From the NCBI GenBank assembly GCA_039720395.1, contig CM077833.1:31593478-31657477 (forward strand): a stretch of DNA of 64,000 bases, read 5' to 3'. The notes below the pieces were generated by a model that worked only from the letters and a program-made list of their open reading frames with translations, had not been told where the DNA came from and did no database searches. Source of the stretch: Liquidambar formosana. Lineage: Eukaryota > Streptophyta > Magnoliopsida > Saxifragales > Altingiaceae. Within the stretch, counting starts at the first letter, position 1; every line of letters begins with the position of its first letter. The translations under genes and the position numbers were made by a program. This document shows positions 23,609-34,371 of the stretch, piece by piece.

Positions 23609-24343
23609 TACGGCTGCAACTTGCTTCAGGAAATTTTGAGAATCAGATTATTTTGAGCAATTCGATCCGAGATGGGACAGGACAAACAATATTCAAGATG
23701 GAATTCGAGATAAATTTTAAAAACCAAATTTTTTCGGGACGGGACTCGGTTTAAGGGTGTTAAGTACCATCCCATACCGAATTCCTAAACCGAATTCCTA
23801 GACCGAGTACTGATTAAATATAATATTATATATTTTTTATATATATATAATATATAATATATAATTATATATTATTAATATTTCGGAATATTTTCGCCTT
23901 TCAACCCTTTTTGACACCGTTTCTTTGTAACTTAACAAAACAAAAAATCAATAAAACCTATTTTGACATTTTGAATTTTTTACTTTTGCCTAAAAACAAA
24001 AAAACCGGTATGAATGAATGAATGAATTATAATTAATGACTATGTATTTATGATTTTATGTAGCCTATTTTGTGGAAAAGCAGGTATATGTAGCTCATTT
24101 TGTGGCTAATCAAGTTGACAATTTTTAATTGGAAGTAGTTATTTTTAATTTTTAATTCAGGGAAAACAAACTGATAAATACCGAGAACCGGACCGTTCCG
24201 TCCCTGTATTTTTCGGGATGGGACGGGACGGGACAATATTAAATTCGGTTCGGTTCTGATATTGATTTTCAAGTCCCGAATTTCTTCGGGACGGGATGGA
24301 TATACCCCTATCCCGGACCGTCCCGTACCGAGTTGCACCCCTA
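23609..24343. mobile_element. Degenerate hAT-like element with GGGACGGGAC motifs
   Basis: Ends resemble each other: TACGGCTGCAACTTG on the left and, on the reverse strand, TAGGGGTGCAACTCGG on the right. The TAGGGGTGCAA terminus is common among plant hAT elements. The interior has many GGGACGGGAC, CGGTTCGG and CCGAATTC variants and a palindromic TATATAATATATAATATA stretch. I could not find a matching 8-bp target duplication, so limits and class are tentative. Confidence 0.45.
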
Positions 24344-24661
24344 ACCTCATTCGGCCTAACTATAAGTGATAGATCATTTCTCTCACATTTTTTCTGTCTT
24401 TGGAGTGTGGTGCCGGTTTTGAAAAAGCCATCAAGAAACGTATAAATCAACAAAATGGATGCGTTTTTTGGTAAATTTGGATAAAATTAAAGAATGGGCT
24501 ATTTAGCGTAGTTTGACATAAATAGACTCTTTCCATAAATAGATTCTTTCCTTTTCGAATGTCATTTTTAGTGTTATATATATATATATTTTTTTTGCCT
24601 CTAAATCAAACAAAACCAAATTGACTTACACCCCAATAGGCTCATTTCAATTTATTTTTTT
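24344..24661. other. Intergenic, no feature seen
   Basis: AT-rich spacer between two repeats, with a short (TA)n run near 24575. Nothing recognisable. Confidence 0.5.
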
Positions 24662-25045
24662 GGGACCTTATTATAACTTCTCAATGTTATTTACACACCT
24701 CAGTTATTTTAATTTTTCAAACTTTTATGAAAAATGTAAAATTTTATATAAAAACTAGATGCATGATTTATTAGAAAACATTATTTTAAACAATTTTGCA
24801 ATAAAAAATTTTTCTAAAATTTGTCGTTTAAGCGAATTTTTTAAGCAAAAAAATGAAACAAAAGTTATAAATTACCTAAAAATCTATTTAAACAACAAAT
24901 TTTGAAAATTATTTTTTTTTCAAAATGATATTTTCTAAAAGACTTAACAATCAATTTTCATAAAAACCATTTATATTTTTCATAAGATCTTTAAAAATAA
25001 AACGAGTACGTGTGCAAATAACAGTATGGGTTACAACAACCGCTC
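24662..25045 (+). mobile_element. Palindromic MITE, family P, copy 2 (diverged)
   Basis: Inner arms keep family P order (GAAAACATTATTTTAAACAA, TTTTTCTAAAATTTGTCGTT, loop ATGAAACAAAAGTTATAAAT, then the inverted arm) with many substitutions. Ends pair as TATTATAACTTCTCAATGTTA and, on the reverse strand, TGTTGTAACCCATACTGTTA. The target duplication is no longer clear, so this looks older than copies 1, 3 and 4. Confidence 0.75.
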
Positions 25046-25570
25046 TCTATCTAGTTTGATTAGTCAATTTTGGAGTCAGGTCCAAGTTCAAAAGGTCCAA
25101 TTAATTTTGTGCGCGGCTCAACTCTGAAGGACCAGGAGAGCGTAGGCCCAGCCTAGCCCAATTGTGTGACCAGAATCTCTCTATCAGCTCGATTCAAAAC
25201 AATAGAAAGTCCGGCCCAGATAGCATAGCTGTACCGGATCTCATTGCCAGTGCTATAAGCGGAAACATCTTACCGTATTTTGGCCACAAGGAAAAATTGA
25301 ACCCCTCCCTCATCTGCTCAACAAATAATAACAAATTTCTAAGCTCTAAAAAAATAACAATATCAGCAAAAATAATGTTTACATTTTTTTTTTTTCCAAC
25401 AGAAAAATTACCATTTATATGGAAAATGATATTTTCTATACACGCGAACACGCGACACGTTGGCGTAAAATGACATTTGCCCCACATGTGAAACAAAAAT
25501 GTCGCGTGTTTCTATGTTTATCACATAAATCTAAAGACATTCGAATGGGATTTTTGCACACATGACTTTG
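25046..25570. other. Intergenic, 3' side of SAUR 1
   Basis: No gene recognised. It should include the 3' UTR of the downstream SAUR gene. Confidence 0.5.
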
Positions 25571-25996
25571 TCAAAAGCCATGGATGGCTATTCGTCGACG
25601 GCTCAACCCTTCACAAACAGAAGCTGTTGCTGAGCACGGCGGACAAGAGACCAATGATAGAAGCAATGCCTTCTCCAGCTCTTTAGAAACACGTCCTTGG
25701 ACCAACGTGACAACATACTTCATGGTTGCTGCGTCGCATGGCAGAATGATTGGCCCATCACTTGCTAGCCCAAACTCTTCCTCCGACATCCTGAAGAGCC
25801 CTCTGAAAATGTTGCTGCTCAAATATGCCAAAGGAAAAACGAAACGTCTTTTATCGGTGGAATACACAACGAAATGACCCATATCAGGTAACCCATTGCA
25901 TGGTTTTGGTAAAGTGATTGTCCTGATCCGCCCAATGCCAGCCATCTTCTGCCACTTCCTTGCCAAGGCGGCAAGTTTTTTGGAGCTGATGATCAT
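25571..25996 (-). CDS. SAUR-family auxin-responsive protein 1
   Basis: Single-exon gene of 141 residues, the usual form for SAUR proteins. It starts MIISSKKLAALARKWQKMA, the common amphipathic N-terminus. The SAUR domain spans about 38-110, with GHFVVYSTDKRRFVFPLAYL, NIFRGLFRMSEEEFGL and GPIILPCDAATMKYVVTLV. SAUR proteins inhibit PP2C.D phosphatases and so promote plasma-membrane proton-pump activity and cell expansion; this member's target is not known. The C-terminal tail (CSATASVCEGLSRRRIAIHGF) is variable. The ATG at 25996 is the first in frame. A second SAUR lies 2.6 kb upstream on the same strand and a third beyond it, forming a small cluster. Confidence 0.92.
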   Translation of the reverse strand: MIISSKKLAALARKWQKMAGIGRIRTITLPKPCNGLPDMGHFVVYSTDKRRFVFPLAYLSSNIFRGLFRMSEEEFGLASDGPIILPCDAATMKYVVTLVQGRVSKELEKALLLSLVSCPPCSATASVCEGLSRRRIAIHGF

Positions 25997-26117
25997 TGTG
26001 ACTTTATTACAATGTGAGCTTGAGGAAAGACTAGAAACAGCAAAAAAGAAGGTTTAGATCTTTGGTTGCTAGCTTAAACGGTTTTGTACATGTGGTACGA
26101 GTAGGCTGCCTTGGCGA

Positions 26118-26127
26118 CTTATATGTG
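26118..26127 (-). promoter_or_regulatory. Possible TATA box of SAUR 1
   Basis: CACATATAAG on the coding strand, about 122 nt above the start codon. A weak match, but well placed. Confidence 0.35.
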
Positions 26128-27184
26128 CTTGAGTGTGATATTCGAACAAAACCATGTGCTGATTGGATAGGGGATATTGTTTCGAGCATGGGTTTTGTTT
26201 GGAATTCATTGAGCAGTTCACAGTTAAAATATCGTTCGGTGGGGTCAAGTGATTGATAGGTGTATTGATTTTTGGTTTCGCTAATTAATAACAATTTTTA
26301 TCATAGAATAAAATGTGTGAAAAATAAAACGAATGAGCGTAATTCACAGTAAATGTTTTTTATTTATTTATTTTTTTGAATTAATTCAAAACAAATATTA
26401 GAAAGGCTTGAAATTTGTTAAAAGGGTCATTGTGTGAAGGTTGCATAAGTTCCAACCTCCAAGCATCTAAGTCAAAAGATAAAGCGTGTGCACGTCGTAT
26501 GACACATCTAAATTGAAAATCATGTGATATGTTTAATTTATTGTCCTAATATCCTATTAATTATATAAAATAATACGTACATACGTACCAAAATTAGAAG
26601 GCGAGAGGGGGGTGTGCTTTGGTTTTGCCTTACAAATAATTGAAGTGGTTTCTCCTTTCACTAAGAAGCAAGGCCCCATCTACACGTGAAGCTGAGTGTT
26701 TTGGAGTCACTAAAAATCTCACAGCTAAGCTCATGTGCCCTAAAAGGAGTGGGAGTGATCCGGATCTGACTGGACTAGTTGTGGAATTTTAAAAACCATA
26801 TTCCGCAGTTGGGCCACACGAGATGAAATCCACGGGCAAAATGTACGGATGTTATAAAATGCAGCCGGTATTTTGCGGATTTTGTGATATGGGTGATGAA
26901 CACAATTCCTCCCTGAGCCAAACAGCCATGTTTTGTGTTTTGAAGCAATTTGCCTTGTTGGACTCTCTGGCTAACAATCATCATGCTTTGCCATAATGTT
27001 AGGTGGCTGTTAGTGAATGGGATGATGAAACCAACACATGATTGCATCAATACTTGCAGTTTCTATTTCCAGTTAAAATTTGAATTCATATTTTCATGTT
27101 TTGTAAATTGTAATTGTCGAGTAATTAAATGTTACAGATGGCCAACTAGGCCCAATAAATCTTACAGAGTTACATTTCTTACTA
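26128..27184. other. Intergenic between SAUR genes
   Basis: No gene recognised; AT-rich with small A/T runs. Confidence 0.5.
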
Positions 27185-27582
27185 GGGAACGGCTATTGCA
27201 ACCCCACATTCTTATAACCCTACCCTTTTCTTTTTGGTTATTAAGATTTCATGAAAAATATAAAAGGTTTTTGCAAAAAAAGTTCACTCGGTCCATTAGA
27301 AAACATCATTTTGAACAACTTTGCAGAAGAAAATTTTTCCAAAATCTATCGTTTAGGTAGACTTTTTGGCAAAAAATGAAATAAAGGCTATAAATGGCTA
27401 AAAAGTATATTTAAATGATAGATTTAGGAAAAAAAAATTTCTACAAAGTTGTTCAAAATGATGTTTTCTAATGGATATTATGGCCAGTTTTCATAAAAAC
27501 CTTATATATTTTGCATAAAACCTTAAAAACCAAAAGGATGGGAGGTGGGTGATAAGAATGGGGGGTTGCATTAGCCATTCCC
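27185..27582 (+). mobile_element. Palindromic MITE, family P, copy 3 (398 bp)
   Basis: Starts GGGAACGGCTATTGCAACCC and ends, on the reverse strand, GGGAATGGCTAATGCAACCC. The flanks TTCTTACTA (left) and TTCTTCCTA (right) form a 9-bp target duplication with one mismatch. Arms, core and loop match copy 1, in the same orientation. The 9-bp duplication and G-rich terminus point to mobilisation by a Mutator-like transposase. Confidence 0.9.
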
Positions 27583-28602
27583 TTCTTCCTACAACCAATT
27601 GTGCCGGGAAGGTGGGGTGGGGGAATAGGCCTAGGTTCAACTTTCTAGAGCCCAAGCCCAACCTATAAGATTTATTGAGAAAAAAATCTCAGCCCTATCG
27701 TACTGGGCCAAAAATGAGCAGGGTGGGTCACTCGCCTTGTCTCCACCACTAAATTTTTGACCATATAAGCATGAGAATTAGCTGACAAAGGATGGGGGCA
27801 ATATCTAAAAATCAGTTGAAATAATATCCTATTTTATTTTTTATGATTAAATATTAGTAAAAGGTTTAATCCATACCTCATTAATTTGGGCTCATGAGAA
27901 ATGTGTATTTGGCAAAAGCAACCTTTATTTTATGTTAAGAGGTTTCAAATGCTTTAAATTGGACTAATCTCCTTGAATATATGCAATCCCCACTTCCAAC
28001 ATGCACCGAACAATTATAAGAAAAAATTCATAAAAATGGTTTTCAAGGAGTGGTGACCCAAGATCTCTTACTTAGCAATAAACCCTAATACCACTCATTC
28101 CACCCCTCAAGATTATTTACTCCTATTAGGTGGTAACAACTATTCATCCATGCAACATTGATCTCATTTTACTTCTTTAAGGACAATTTAGGAATTTTAG
28201 AACTTGGATCATATCCGGTTAGGTCTATGCTCTTAATGCTATCCGGTTTTTAAATAAACAAGCTCACATTTGATTTAATTTGATTTGATTTGATTTGATT
28301 TTAAAAAAATAAAAATAAAATGTGTTTGGCCCTCGTCAGTTGCAAAAGGTTGCACAAGGCTAAATAGACTTTCTAAAATGGGACTTACAGACTCATCTTC
28401 ACCTGGTTCGATTTGTATATTTTTCAAATAGTACTTTACATTTATAAATATATCAAAACAGCTACAAGATTTTTGACGAACCAAATCAATTAGGAGGATT
28501 GAGTGTTGAGCTGTGAAATGGAAAAAGAACACTGGCCCATGATTTCCTTAGAAGGCTGGGATAATTGTTCCCAACACCCCCTTCCCCTTCCACCTCCCAC
28601 TC
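27583..28602. other. Intergenic
   Basis: AT-rich; a TTTGATTTGAT repeat near 28270-28300. No gene recognised. The last part is the 3' region of SAUR 2. Confidence 0.5.
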
Positions 28603-29031
28603 TTACTCTGATGATACTGGGAATTGATAGAAGATATCAAAGCACCAGTCATCGACCATGGAGATGAGCAAAGCCTTCTGTAAATCCTCAGAGGCATGTC
28701 GTTGGATCAAAGAGATGACATACTCCACGTAGGCAGCATCACATGGCAATGTGATAGGCCCTGTGGCCGGCAATCCAAACTCTTCTTCTGACATTTTGAA
28801 GAGATCTCTAAAAATGTTATGATTGAGATACTGCAAGGGAACCACAAAACGCTTCTTATCAATACTGTACACTACAAAATGGCCTTTCTGGGCTACTGCC
28901 CTTTTGCAATTTTGGTCTTGTGATCCCCCATTTCTTCTTGGTAAGGAAATTCTTCTCCTCCTCCTCCCCAGCGAAGCTGCCTTTCGCTGCTTCTTCTGTA
29001 CCATCTCAACGAGCCTTTTGGGGTTGATCAT
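28603..29031 (-). CDS. SAUR-family auxin-responsive protein 2
   Basis: Single exon, 142 residues. The N-terminus MINPKRLVEMVQKKQRKAAS is typical. A basic stretch (GRRRRRISLPRR) precedes the SAUR domain at about 50-120: KGHFVVYSIDKKRFVVPLQY, NIFRDLFKMSEEEFGLPATG, ITLPCDAAYVEYVISLIQR. The clear ATG at 29031 is chosen over an upstream in-frame TTG. Closest in the window to SAUR 1, with the same EEEFGL and LPCDAA blocks, so the two probably arose by tandem duplication. Expected role: auxin-induced growth through PP2C.D inhibition; specific timing or tissue is unknown. Confidence 0.93.
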   Translation of the reverse strand: MINPKRLVEMVQKKQRKAASLGRRRRRISLPRRNGGSQDQNCKRAVAQKGHFVVYSIDKKRFVVPLQYLNHNIFRDLFKMSEEEFGLPATGPITLPCDAAYVEYVISLIQRHASEDLQKALLISMVDDWCFDIFYQFPVSSE

Positions 29032-29126
29032 GATTTTTTTTTCTTGTGACAATATGATTCTAAGGGAAGGATTTGAACGAGAAGAGATATATATTTTTAG
29101 CTAGGAGTTGCCAATGAGGCTGCTGC

Positions 29127-29136
29127 TTTATATATT
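29127..29136 (-). promoter_or_regulatory. TATA box of SAUR 2
   Basis: AAATATATAAAG on the coding strand, about 96 nt upstream of the ATG. Confidence 0.5.
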
Positions 29137-30509
29137 TGTGGGATACGGCACCAAAAGGCACAACCACGTGGCAATTGTACGAGAGGGAAGGTTTGGGAGG
29201 TGGGCATGTCTGGATATTTTAGACTCAAAAGTCATTGCCTCATGGTGTGTCAAATTTGCAAAAGTATCAACTTTATCCCACCAAGGCATTGTGGAGCAAA
29301 ACTTTCCTAACATTTTCCTTTCTTTTTTTTCTGCCAACAGCTTTCCCACTAGTTGAAGGGGACACCAACCCTCTCACTCCTAGCTCATGTGGGATTAGAT
29401 CCTCATCATGAGAATCAGCAAAACATGATGAGAAATTATCAGTAAATATGTGAATATAATAACATGAAAACACAATTCATTGTTCAATGAAAGTCACCAA
29501 ATGTCATCAAAAAAGGAAAATTAAAAAAACAAAATCTGGTTATATGGGAACGAGATTTTTTTTCTTTTGTACTCTGGTGGTTTGGTTGGTGGGTGTGGGA
29601 GGGTGGGGAATTAGAAAGGAAATTGTGGATCACAAAGCCTTGGGCCTTTGTACCCTGATATTGTACAAGGGCCAAGAACCTAAGCACCTGCCCTGGAGTC
29701 CTGTTTACCGATCATTCTAAACATGATTACCCACCTCAAGATCCCACCGGATTTTTACAGACAAAGGCTGGTAATTCTTTTTTTAATTTATTATTAAAAA
29801 AAAAAAAGAGAGAGAAGAAGTGCTGTGTTCGTGTACAGCCCAGAGCGCAGATGCTTGACCCCGCCACCCCCCCAACGTTTTTCTCTTTTCTTTCTTCTAA
29901 GCCTCGAACCCTTGACTTGTCCCTCACAATTCACAACACATCCAAAGCCAACAAGCTACAAGAAGGCCTGGTGGGTACAAAAGTACAAACAGCTTAATTG
30001 AGGTCACGTGTCTGGATGTCTCATATCCCACTTCTACTATCAAATCAAATTGGAAAAATCTGTAGTATAATTATAGATATTTTTAAAAGAAATTTATAAC
30101 AAAAATGAACTTAGAAAGGTAATTCAACCACCTCTATTAACCTTCTATCACCTCATCTTTCCAAAGTTATACAAGTCTCCAGCCAGACAAAACTAGACGT
30201 TCTGTTGCCTCCCGCAATTAAATCACATGCTGGCCTTCCTTTATGTTCTTTTCAGTTTTTACCACAAAAAGGTCCCAACATCCCTGAGGCACAAGGCACC
30301 CCACTACTTCCACACACAAAAGATCTTCAGCCTCATCACTTTACTTCTACCTTTTAGCCCCCCCTCCAACTACCTATGAAAACCCATCCATCCAACACGA
30401 GAACCCATCAATCCACAAACCATCAAAACCTTCAAATCTCGCACTTCAATTGTGCCTTCAAAGTTTCAAATCCCACTCAGACCAACAAAACAGAGAATCA
30501 GGTTTTGGT
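29137..30509. other. Divergent intergenic region between SAUR 2 and SAUR 3
   Basis: Shared upstream region of two head-to-head SAUR genes. It holds a TGTCTC auxin-response core (30017-30022) close to a CACGTG G-box (30005-30010), the motif pair often linked with auxin induction, about 490 nt upstream of SAUR 3. TGTCTC occurs by chance often, so this is only suggestive. Confidence 0.4.
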
Positions 30510-30872
30510 ATGATGGGAGGTTCTTCCAAGAAGCTAGGTGAGATCATTGAGAAATGGAGAAAGAGAAAGAAGGGCCATTTTGTTGTCTACACCAAGGAAG
30601 GCAAAAGGTTTGCTGTGCCTCTATACTACTTGAATCACCCCATCTTCAAAGTCCTATTGGAGATGGCAGAGGAGGAGTTCGGATCGATGGTCCATGGGCC
30701 TCTACAAGTTCCTTGTGAGGAAGAATTGATGGACTACATTCTCTCTTCGCTAAGGAAGAATGCTTCTCCAGAAGTAGAGAATGCTCTTGTCTCCATGGCC
30801 TCTTGTAAGGGGGCTTCAGTATCTTCCCTTTTGCATTCCCATGAAGGCGAGCAGGACACCGTGGTTTTGTAA
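30510..30872 (+). CDS. SAUR-family auxin-responsive protein 3
   Basis: Single exon, 120 residues, opposite strand to the other two SAURs. It starts MMGGSSKKLGEIIEKWRKRK, with two adjacent ATGs (30510, 30513); either may be used. The domain reads GHFVVYTKEGKRFAVPLYYL, HPIFKVLLEMAEEEFGSM, LQVPCEEELMDYILSSLRK. It differs from SAUR 1 and 2 in the YTKEGKRF and VPCEEELMDY blocks, so it belongs to another SAUR subgroup and is not a recent copy of its neighbours. The C-terminal tail (about 100-120) is Ser/Glu-rich. Confidence 0.92.
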   Translation: MMGGSSKKLGEIIEKWRKRKKGHFVVYTKEGKRFAVPLYYLNHPIFKVLLEMAEEEFGSMVHGPLQVPCEEELMDYILSSLRKNASPEVENALVSMASCKGASVSSLLHSHEGEQDTVVL

Positions 30873-31345
30873 CGCGTGAATGGAGTGATTTTAAGGGCTT
30901 TGGTGAAATTTGTTGACCTTGCTTGAGGCTGCACACTCTAGTAGATTCTGATGAGTTTTGGACCAGTGTACGTCAAATATTTTCCATCTGGAAATACAAA
31001 AATATTAAGAGGTTTTGTTCCCTTGATCCATAGTTGTTTCTTGTTTCCATTTTGCATTTAAGTGAAACTCTTAATGTTTGCAGATCAATACTATTATGTT
31101 ACTGTTATTGTTATTTTTGCTCATAGCAGGAGAAGAACCTTGGTTGTTATTTTATTTACGTTTTAATCAATTTTTTACTTGCTGTCATGATAATTATCTA
31201 AATAGATTATTAAAAGATGCAACATCTGAATTTTCATAAAACCAAATCCATTCCATGCAAAAGGCTATAGACATGGATTTAAAATTGAGAGGGCCAAATA
31301 CTACTAAAATTTTTCAAGATACTTTCCAACAGAAACCCCAACATT
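30873..31345. other. Convergent intergenic region
   Basis: 3' UTRs of SAUR 3 (+) and the OPCL1-type ligase (-). Nothing else seen. Confidence 0.5.
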
Positions 31346-34300
31346 TCAAAGTTTCGAGGTAGCAAGCTTTATGAGATCCTTCCTGAGAATCTTGCCCGAC
31401 GGATTCTTGGGGATGGAAGCTACGAATGCCACTCGCCGAATCCTCTTGTATGGAGCCACCTATAAATATCTAGGCTTGTTAATATCATGATAATAACAAA
31501 TCATAATCAATCTCCTAGCGAAATTTAAACATAAAACACTAGATCATTAATTTAAAATTTTGAATATGTTGAGATCCTTAATGGCAGGCCCTAATGCATA
31601 TGTATTTCAAGTTTAGACTCAAGGACTAACCTGTCTCGCAACAAAGTCCATTACTTCACTCTCCGACAAATTGCTTCCAGCTTTTCTTACCACATATGCC
31701 ATGGGGAACTGTCCAACCACCTTATCCGGAAATCTGAGACACAACATATTAACCTTAGGCTCTCTCTTATTCAATGATAAAACAGGAAATTGCTTTCCTC
31801 TGAAACCCCAAATCCAGAAAATGTTCTATTCGTTACAATACAATCAATGATATTATGTAAAGAATTAAAGAGAAGTGTCTTAAAAAGGGCTAAGTTTGCA
31901 AGCCCTTTCGATACCTAGAGAGAAGAAACTTACGGGATAACAGCAGTAATCGGCAATTTCAGCGTGAGTAAGCAACAAGGCCTCTAATTCTGCCGGAGGA
32001 ACCTGCCAAATCAAGAGACAGATCGATGAGAGCATGTTCACTGCAATACTTTATCCTTGAGCATTTCTATTGAACTTCAAGACAGCTTACTTCTATGCAT
32101 GTAACATTGATATGGTAGAAGACTAGAAGGTATGTTTTTGCTTTTGGTACTATATTGTGATCCTCCTTGATAATAAGCCAAATCAAAGAACATATAGGCA
32201 GTTGGGTGGGCAAGGAAATGGTCCATTTATAAGCTATTAAGATTATAAATCATGGGAGTCAGAGGCCAGAGGCCACATTGAAAGATATGAGTTAAGCAAA
32301 TGTCCTAATCACCTGATATCCTTTGTATTTGATCAGCTCCTTCAACCTATCAACCACAAAAATATATCCATCTTCATCTATGTAGCAGAGGTCTCCAGTC
32401 CTCAACCATCCATCCGAATCAAGAGTTGATGTAGTTGCTTCTGCATTACTGAAATAGCCTGCACCAACACCCCCAACATCAAAAACAGAAATGTTTCAAT
32501 AGGGTAATACGCTAATTGACCATTGTTGTCAATTTGTCATAGAAATGGTGCCTGATTAAATTGCCGGAAAGCTCCTACATGGCTACATAGTTGGGCAGTT
32601 GGCTATCACAACCTAGCTAGCCACACCCGTTGAAGTGGCTCAACCAAAGCATCCAACCAGGAGGCGTAATAATGATAATAGGCCAATATGGGCAAGTGCC
32701 CAAATCTTTTGTCCGCACCTATATATCATTAGGGTTCTAATCTAACGCACAATTACTCAAAACTCACAATTGATTTTGTAATCATAGTAGTATTTCTCTC
32801 CCTCTTATAAGAGCGAGATTAATTAGGTGTTCAAAACTCGATATTAATATCTTAAAAATAAAAAATAAAAATTAAAAAAATTGAGTTGGGTATCTAAAAA
32901 AATTGAGTTGGGGGTTCAATTCTATGATAAATTATCAAATTTGTTTGGTTCCTGAGAATGCTGTATAATATATAGTATATGGATAAACATCCCACCAAAA
33001 GGTCCAAAACTACTATAAAATATTAATTGATAAAATATTCGGGACAAACAATTTTTTTTTTTTTGTAGGTCCATGACAGGCTATCAAACGTAGAAGAAAA
33101 TGACAAGCACCACTAATGGTTGCAACATGCAGTGAGTATACCATATACCTTTCATAATGGTGGGACCTCTAAGCCAAAGCTCACCCGTCCGATTCACCGG
33201 CAACGCCTCACCACTTTCCGGATCAACGATCTTCGCCTCCATACTCGGCGACAACATCCCCGCCGTACCGTACCGTCGACTCTCCTCTAACGAATCCGTG
33301 GACGCTCCGATTCCCGCCGATTCCGTCAGTCCGTACCCCTGAAGAATCGCCACCGTCGGAAACTTCTCCACGAACCCCTCCGTCACCTCCTTGCTTAACG
33401 GCGCGCCACCTGACAAAACCGAGTGTAACGTTCCCAAATCGTACTTCGCCCGAATCCGATCCGCGCCGTTTATGAGTGCCACGAGTATCGGTGGCACGAG
33501 TGGTAGATACGTGGCGCGGTATTTCTCGATCGCGGAGAGCATCTCGTCCATCTCGAATTTCGAGAGCACCACCACCGTTGATCCTGACGCTAGTAGGCCT
33601 GTGGCAAACGCAGCTAGACCGTAGATGTGAAACATAGGGACGGTGCAGATGAATATTTCCTCCTTTTGGTCCAACCTGAATCGATTCAGTATCGTCTGAA
33701 CCATCCCTATGAGGTTCTTGTGAGAAGACACCACGCCTTTACTCGCACCGGTCGTACCGGACGAGTAGAGCAGAGTCGCCGTGTCTTCCTGGTTGACTCG
33801 GTCCCTGACTCGCCTCTCACTCGGCTCCTTCTTCATCGCGTTGTCTAAGGTAGACACGATTTTGGCTTCGGTCGGGGAGTTGTCAGGTTGTCCGATGAGT
33901 ATGATGGGGAGTCTTGACCCGGCAAGTTTGGGGAGGAGTTGCTGAGTCGTGAAAGCGAGGACCGGGTTCGAATCGGCGATTTGCTTGGCGATTTCTCGAG
34001 TCGTGTTGAGGGGGTTGGTGGTGGTTATGATAGCGCCGAGAGACATGACGGAGAGGCAGATGACGGGGAAGAAGATGGAGTTAGGTGAGAGGAGGAGGAT
34101 GACGTCGCCTTTGCGGATTCCCATGTCGGAGAGAAAGGAAGCGACAGAATCGACGGCTCGCCAGAGCTCCGAGAAGGTGAGGCTGCGGCCGGTGGCGGCG
34201 TCGATGAAGGCCGTCTTACCATAGGTGGGCCCGGGACGAGATGAAGGTGGTTACGTCAAGGGTTTGGTTGGGTGGGAGAGGTATGGGTTTGCGTTTGCTA

Positions 34301-34371
34301 TAGAAGATAGAATTCGACTTGCAGAAGCCACTTCTTGGGTCGATCATCATCGATTTGCTATTTTGCGCCAT
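31346..34371 (-). CDS. OPCL1: OPCL1-type peroxisomal acyl-CoA ligase, two frameshifts
   Basis: Five exons (34371-33149, 32458-32313, 32002-31934, 31733-31631, 31459-31346) would encode about 550 residues, as in Arabidopsis OPCL1. OPCL1 activates OPC-8:0 with ATP and CoA in peroxisomes before beta-oxidation to jasmonate. Visible motifs: [18 protein letters not shown] near the start, the AMP-binding loop [64 protein letters not shown], and C-terminal SKL, a peroxisome-targeting signal. The coding frame breaks twice: near 34226 (CACCTATGGTAAG, one base too many, giving TAA) and near 31949 in exon 3 (GATTACTGC, one base too many). Elsewhere the protein is well conserved, so either the gene died recently or the assembly has two single-base errors. 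The start has a good context (CCCATGGCG). Confidence 0.85.

Noticed and set aside
34226..34232. Splice donor GTAAG in OPCL1 to explain the frameshift
   Set aside because: The coding sequence continues right after it with no intron or acceptor, so the GTAAG is exon sequence.
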